From Lusitaniella coriacea LEGE 07157 (GTDB lineage Bacteria; Cyanobacteriota; Cyanobacteriia; Cyanobacteriales; Spirulinaceae), in contig NZ_JADEWZ010000019.1 in NCBI RefSeq assembly GCF_015207425.1, forward strand, positions 42,899-106,898: a DNA stretch of 64,000 nucleotides, read 5' to 3'. This document shows positions 62,962 through 64,000 of this stretch, in pieces; the stretch's first letter is position 1, and every line of letters begins with the position of its first letter. Below the pieces are notes generated by a model. It was not told the origin of the DNA. It was given only the letters and a program-made list of their open reading frames with translations, and searched no databases. Position numbers and translations under genes: made by a program.

Positions 62962-64000
62962 TATCGATCTCGACAATCAGATCGTTATAGTCGAAATCGC
63001 TAATGGGACTGGGCATATCCTCAAAGCCAAACGTATTGTTCCCCAATATCCGAATGTGATCTGCTTGGTCTGGATTTGCACCAAAGAAAGAAAAGTATGC
63101 CGTGGGCAGAATTCCTCCGCGTGCCAAAACCACATCTAATTGGTTGGTTGGGTTTTGCTCCAAGAACTGCTCTGGCGTGGCATTCACAATGATAAAGGGC
63201 GCGTAGAGAACATTGCCTTGCAACAATCCCGAAACTGCTCGCGTGGTTTGGTGTTCTGTACTAATTTCAATGCTTGTTGCGCGGCGCGCGATCGCGGCTT
63301 GAGCGTAACCCGCTTGACCCGGTGCAATTCCATTCACCGTCCCTTGGGCATCGTCAATGCGGTACAAACCCACGACATTATTGAAGCGAGCTTCCCGGAA
63401 AACATTGAAATTGGCGGTAACATTACCGCTGGGAATATTTTGGGGGTTATTGGCATCGAGTAAATCCACTAATTCAGGTCCCCGGAACTGCTCTTGTCCC
63501 ACGCCAATGGGGGGAAGCGTTCCCGTTTGCTGAATTTGCACCACAATGTCGTTAAAGCTCGCATCGCCATCTTCGTTGAATCCCAGGGAAAATTGACCGC
63601 TACCGCGATCGGTCACCTGAAGCGACGTTGTACCAAATCCAACGAATAAATTGCCCCCAGGAGGTCGCTGTCCGGCAGACTCCGCCGATCCCCCTCGAAC
63701 AAAGTAGAAAAGGAAGCGATCGCCCGCCTGCAAATCTCCCAGTACGCCATCCTGCTTGTCAATCCCAAAACCATTGGGACGAGTGCCATCGGGAAGGGCA
63801 GAAAATAATATTGATGCGCGATCGAGAGCTGCCTGGTTATACTCCGCACTACCTGGCGTGAGATTTCCAATCCGACCTGTTGCATCATCAACCTTAAAAA
63901 TCCCAATCTCACTTATCAAATTGCTATCAATCTGATTGAGTGCAAACTGCAAATTGGTCAGTCCGTTGTTAGTCCCCAAGGTAAACACGTTGTTTGCATC
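62951..64000 (-). CDS. DUF4114-domain protein, partial (N-terminus beyond window)
   Basis: The frame is open to the right edge, so the true start is outside; about 350 residues are visible. Two DUF4114-like modules are seen: one ends with [17 protein letters not shown] (about visible residues 60-155), the other with [21 protein letters not shown] at the C-terminus. The acidic D.D.NDL loops look calcium-binding. Such domains occur in large secreted or surface proteins of cyanobacteria. No export signal is visible. Confidence 0.75.
   Translation of the reverse strand, partial: DANNVFTLGTNNGLTNLQFALNQIDSNLISEIGIFKVDDATGRIGNLTPGSAEYNQAALDRASILFSALPDGTRPNGFGIDKQDGVLGDLQAGDRFLFYFVRGGSAESAGQRPPGGNLFVGFGTTSLQVTDRGSGQFSLGFNEDGDASFNDIVVQIQQTGTLPPIGVGQEQFRGPELVDLLDANNPQNIPSGNVTANFNVFREARFNNVVGLYRIDDAQGTVNGIAPGQAGYAQAAIARRATSIEISTEHQTTRAVSGLLQGNVLYAPFIIVNATPEQFLEQNPTNQLDVVLARGGILPTAYFSFFGANPDQADHIRILGNNTFGFEDMPSPISDFDYNDLIVEIDITV

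Overview
The window reads as a chromosomal stretch of a cyanobacterium. The evidence is the very dense HIP1 octamer GCGATCGC in genes and spacers, together with cyanobacterial marker genes: paired acyl-lipid desaturases of the DesA/DesB type, an Rre1/Ycf29-type response regulator, a PlmA-like GntR regulator, an rpmG-rpsR-RNase II/R cluster, protein kinases fused to WD40 repeats, and several pentapeptide-repeat proteins. Coding density is high and most genes are housekeeping or regulatory. There is one tRNA (Thr, TGT) and no rRNA or CRISPR array. Gene order alone does not identify the genus.

Layout. 1-3.9 kb: a leftward cluster pdhB-secD-secF-membrane protein (pyruvate dehydrogenase E1 beta and the SecDF translocation motor). 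4.1-13.5 kb: a cation-chloride-cotransporter-like permease, an aminotransferase, an OmpR-type regulator, a creatininase-family hydrolase, a glycosyltransferase, a TPR lipoprotein-like protein and a Ser/Thr kinase. 13.9-16 kb: a small conserved protein, a STAS protein, an ABHD14-like hydrolase and a pentapeptide protein. 16-20.4 kb: a purine block with an adenosine-deaminase-like enzyme, purA, rplY and an adenosine-kinase-like PfkB enzyme. 20.5-21.05 kb: two gene stumps (TetR and FAD monooxygenase) joined head to head. 21.3-25 kb: RDD protein, rpmG, rpsR, RNase II/R and a hypothetical. 25.2-26.1 kb: a DUF433 antitoxin with a broken DUF5615 toxin, and a DUF2442 protein. 26.3-39.4 kb: DnaJ-like protein, tyrA, pentapeptide protein, PlmA-like regulator, dienelactone hydrolase, alkyltransferase-like protein, an unknown 480-residue membrane protein, an AHL-acylase-like enzyme, an M61 peptidase and a Crp-type regulator. 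39.8-43.9 kb: desA, desB, rnc, panB. 44-49.7 kb: a propeller protein, a second Crp-type regulator and a pair of M16 peptidases. 50-52.8 kb: a 5'-truncated IS200/IS605 tnpB, a TetR regulator and an ABC ATPase. 52.9-64 kb: tRNA-Thr, Rre1, a [2Fe-2S] ferredoxin, a heme-sensor nucleotide cyclase, mazG, a kinase-WD40 protein, an oxidoreductase, proB and an incomplete DUF4114 protein.

The most unusual content is in the repeats. A MITE-like family with TAAGCT...AGCTTA ends (four copies, at about 27.1, 43.1, 46.2 and 51.8 kb) has one end exactly at a gene's stop codon each time. In three copies the element's terminal TAA is itself the stop codon. A second family, 121 bp with perfect or near-perfect 11-bp terminal inverted repeats, occurs twice plus one decayed copy, always just 3' of a gene. 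A small palindrome with compensatory arm changes is inserted in frame twice in tnpB and once more inside a MITE. Other oddities are a head-to-head deletion scar between two gene stumps and a toxin-antitoxin pair whose toxin is broken.
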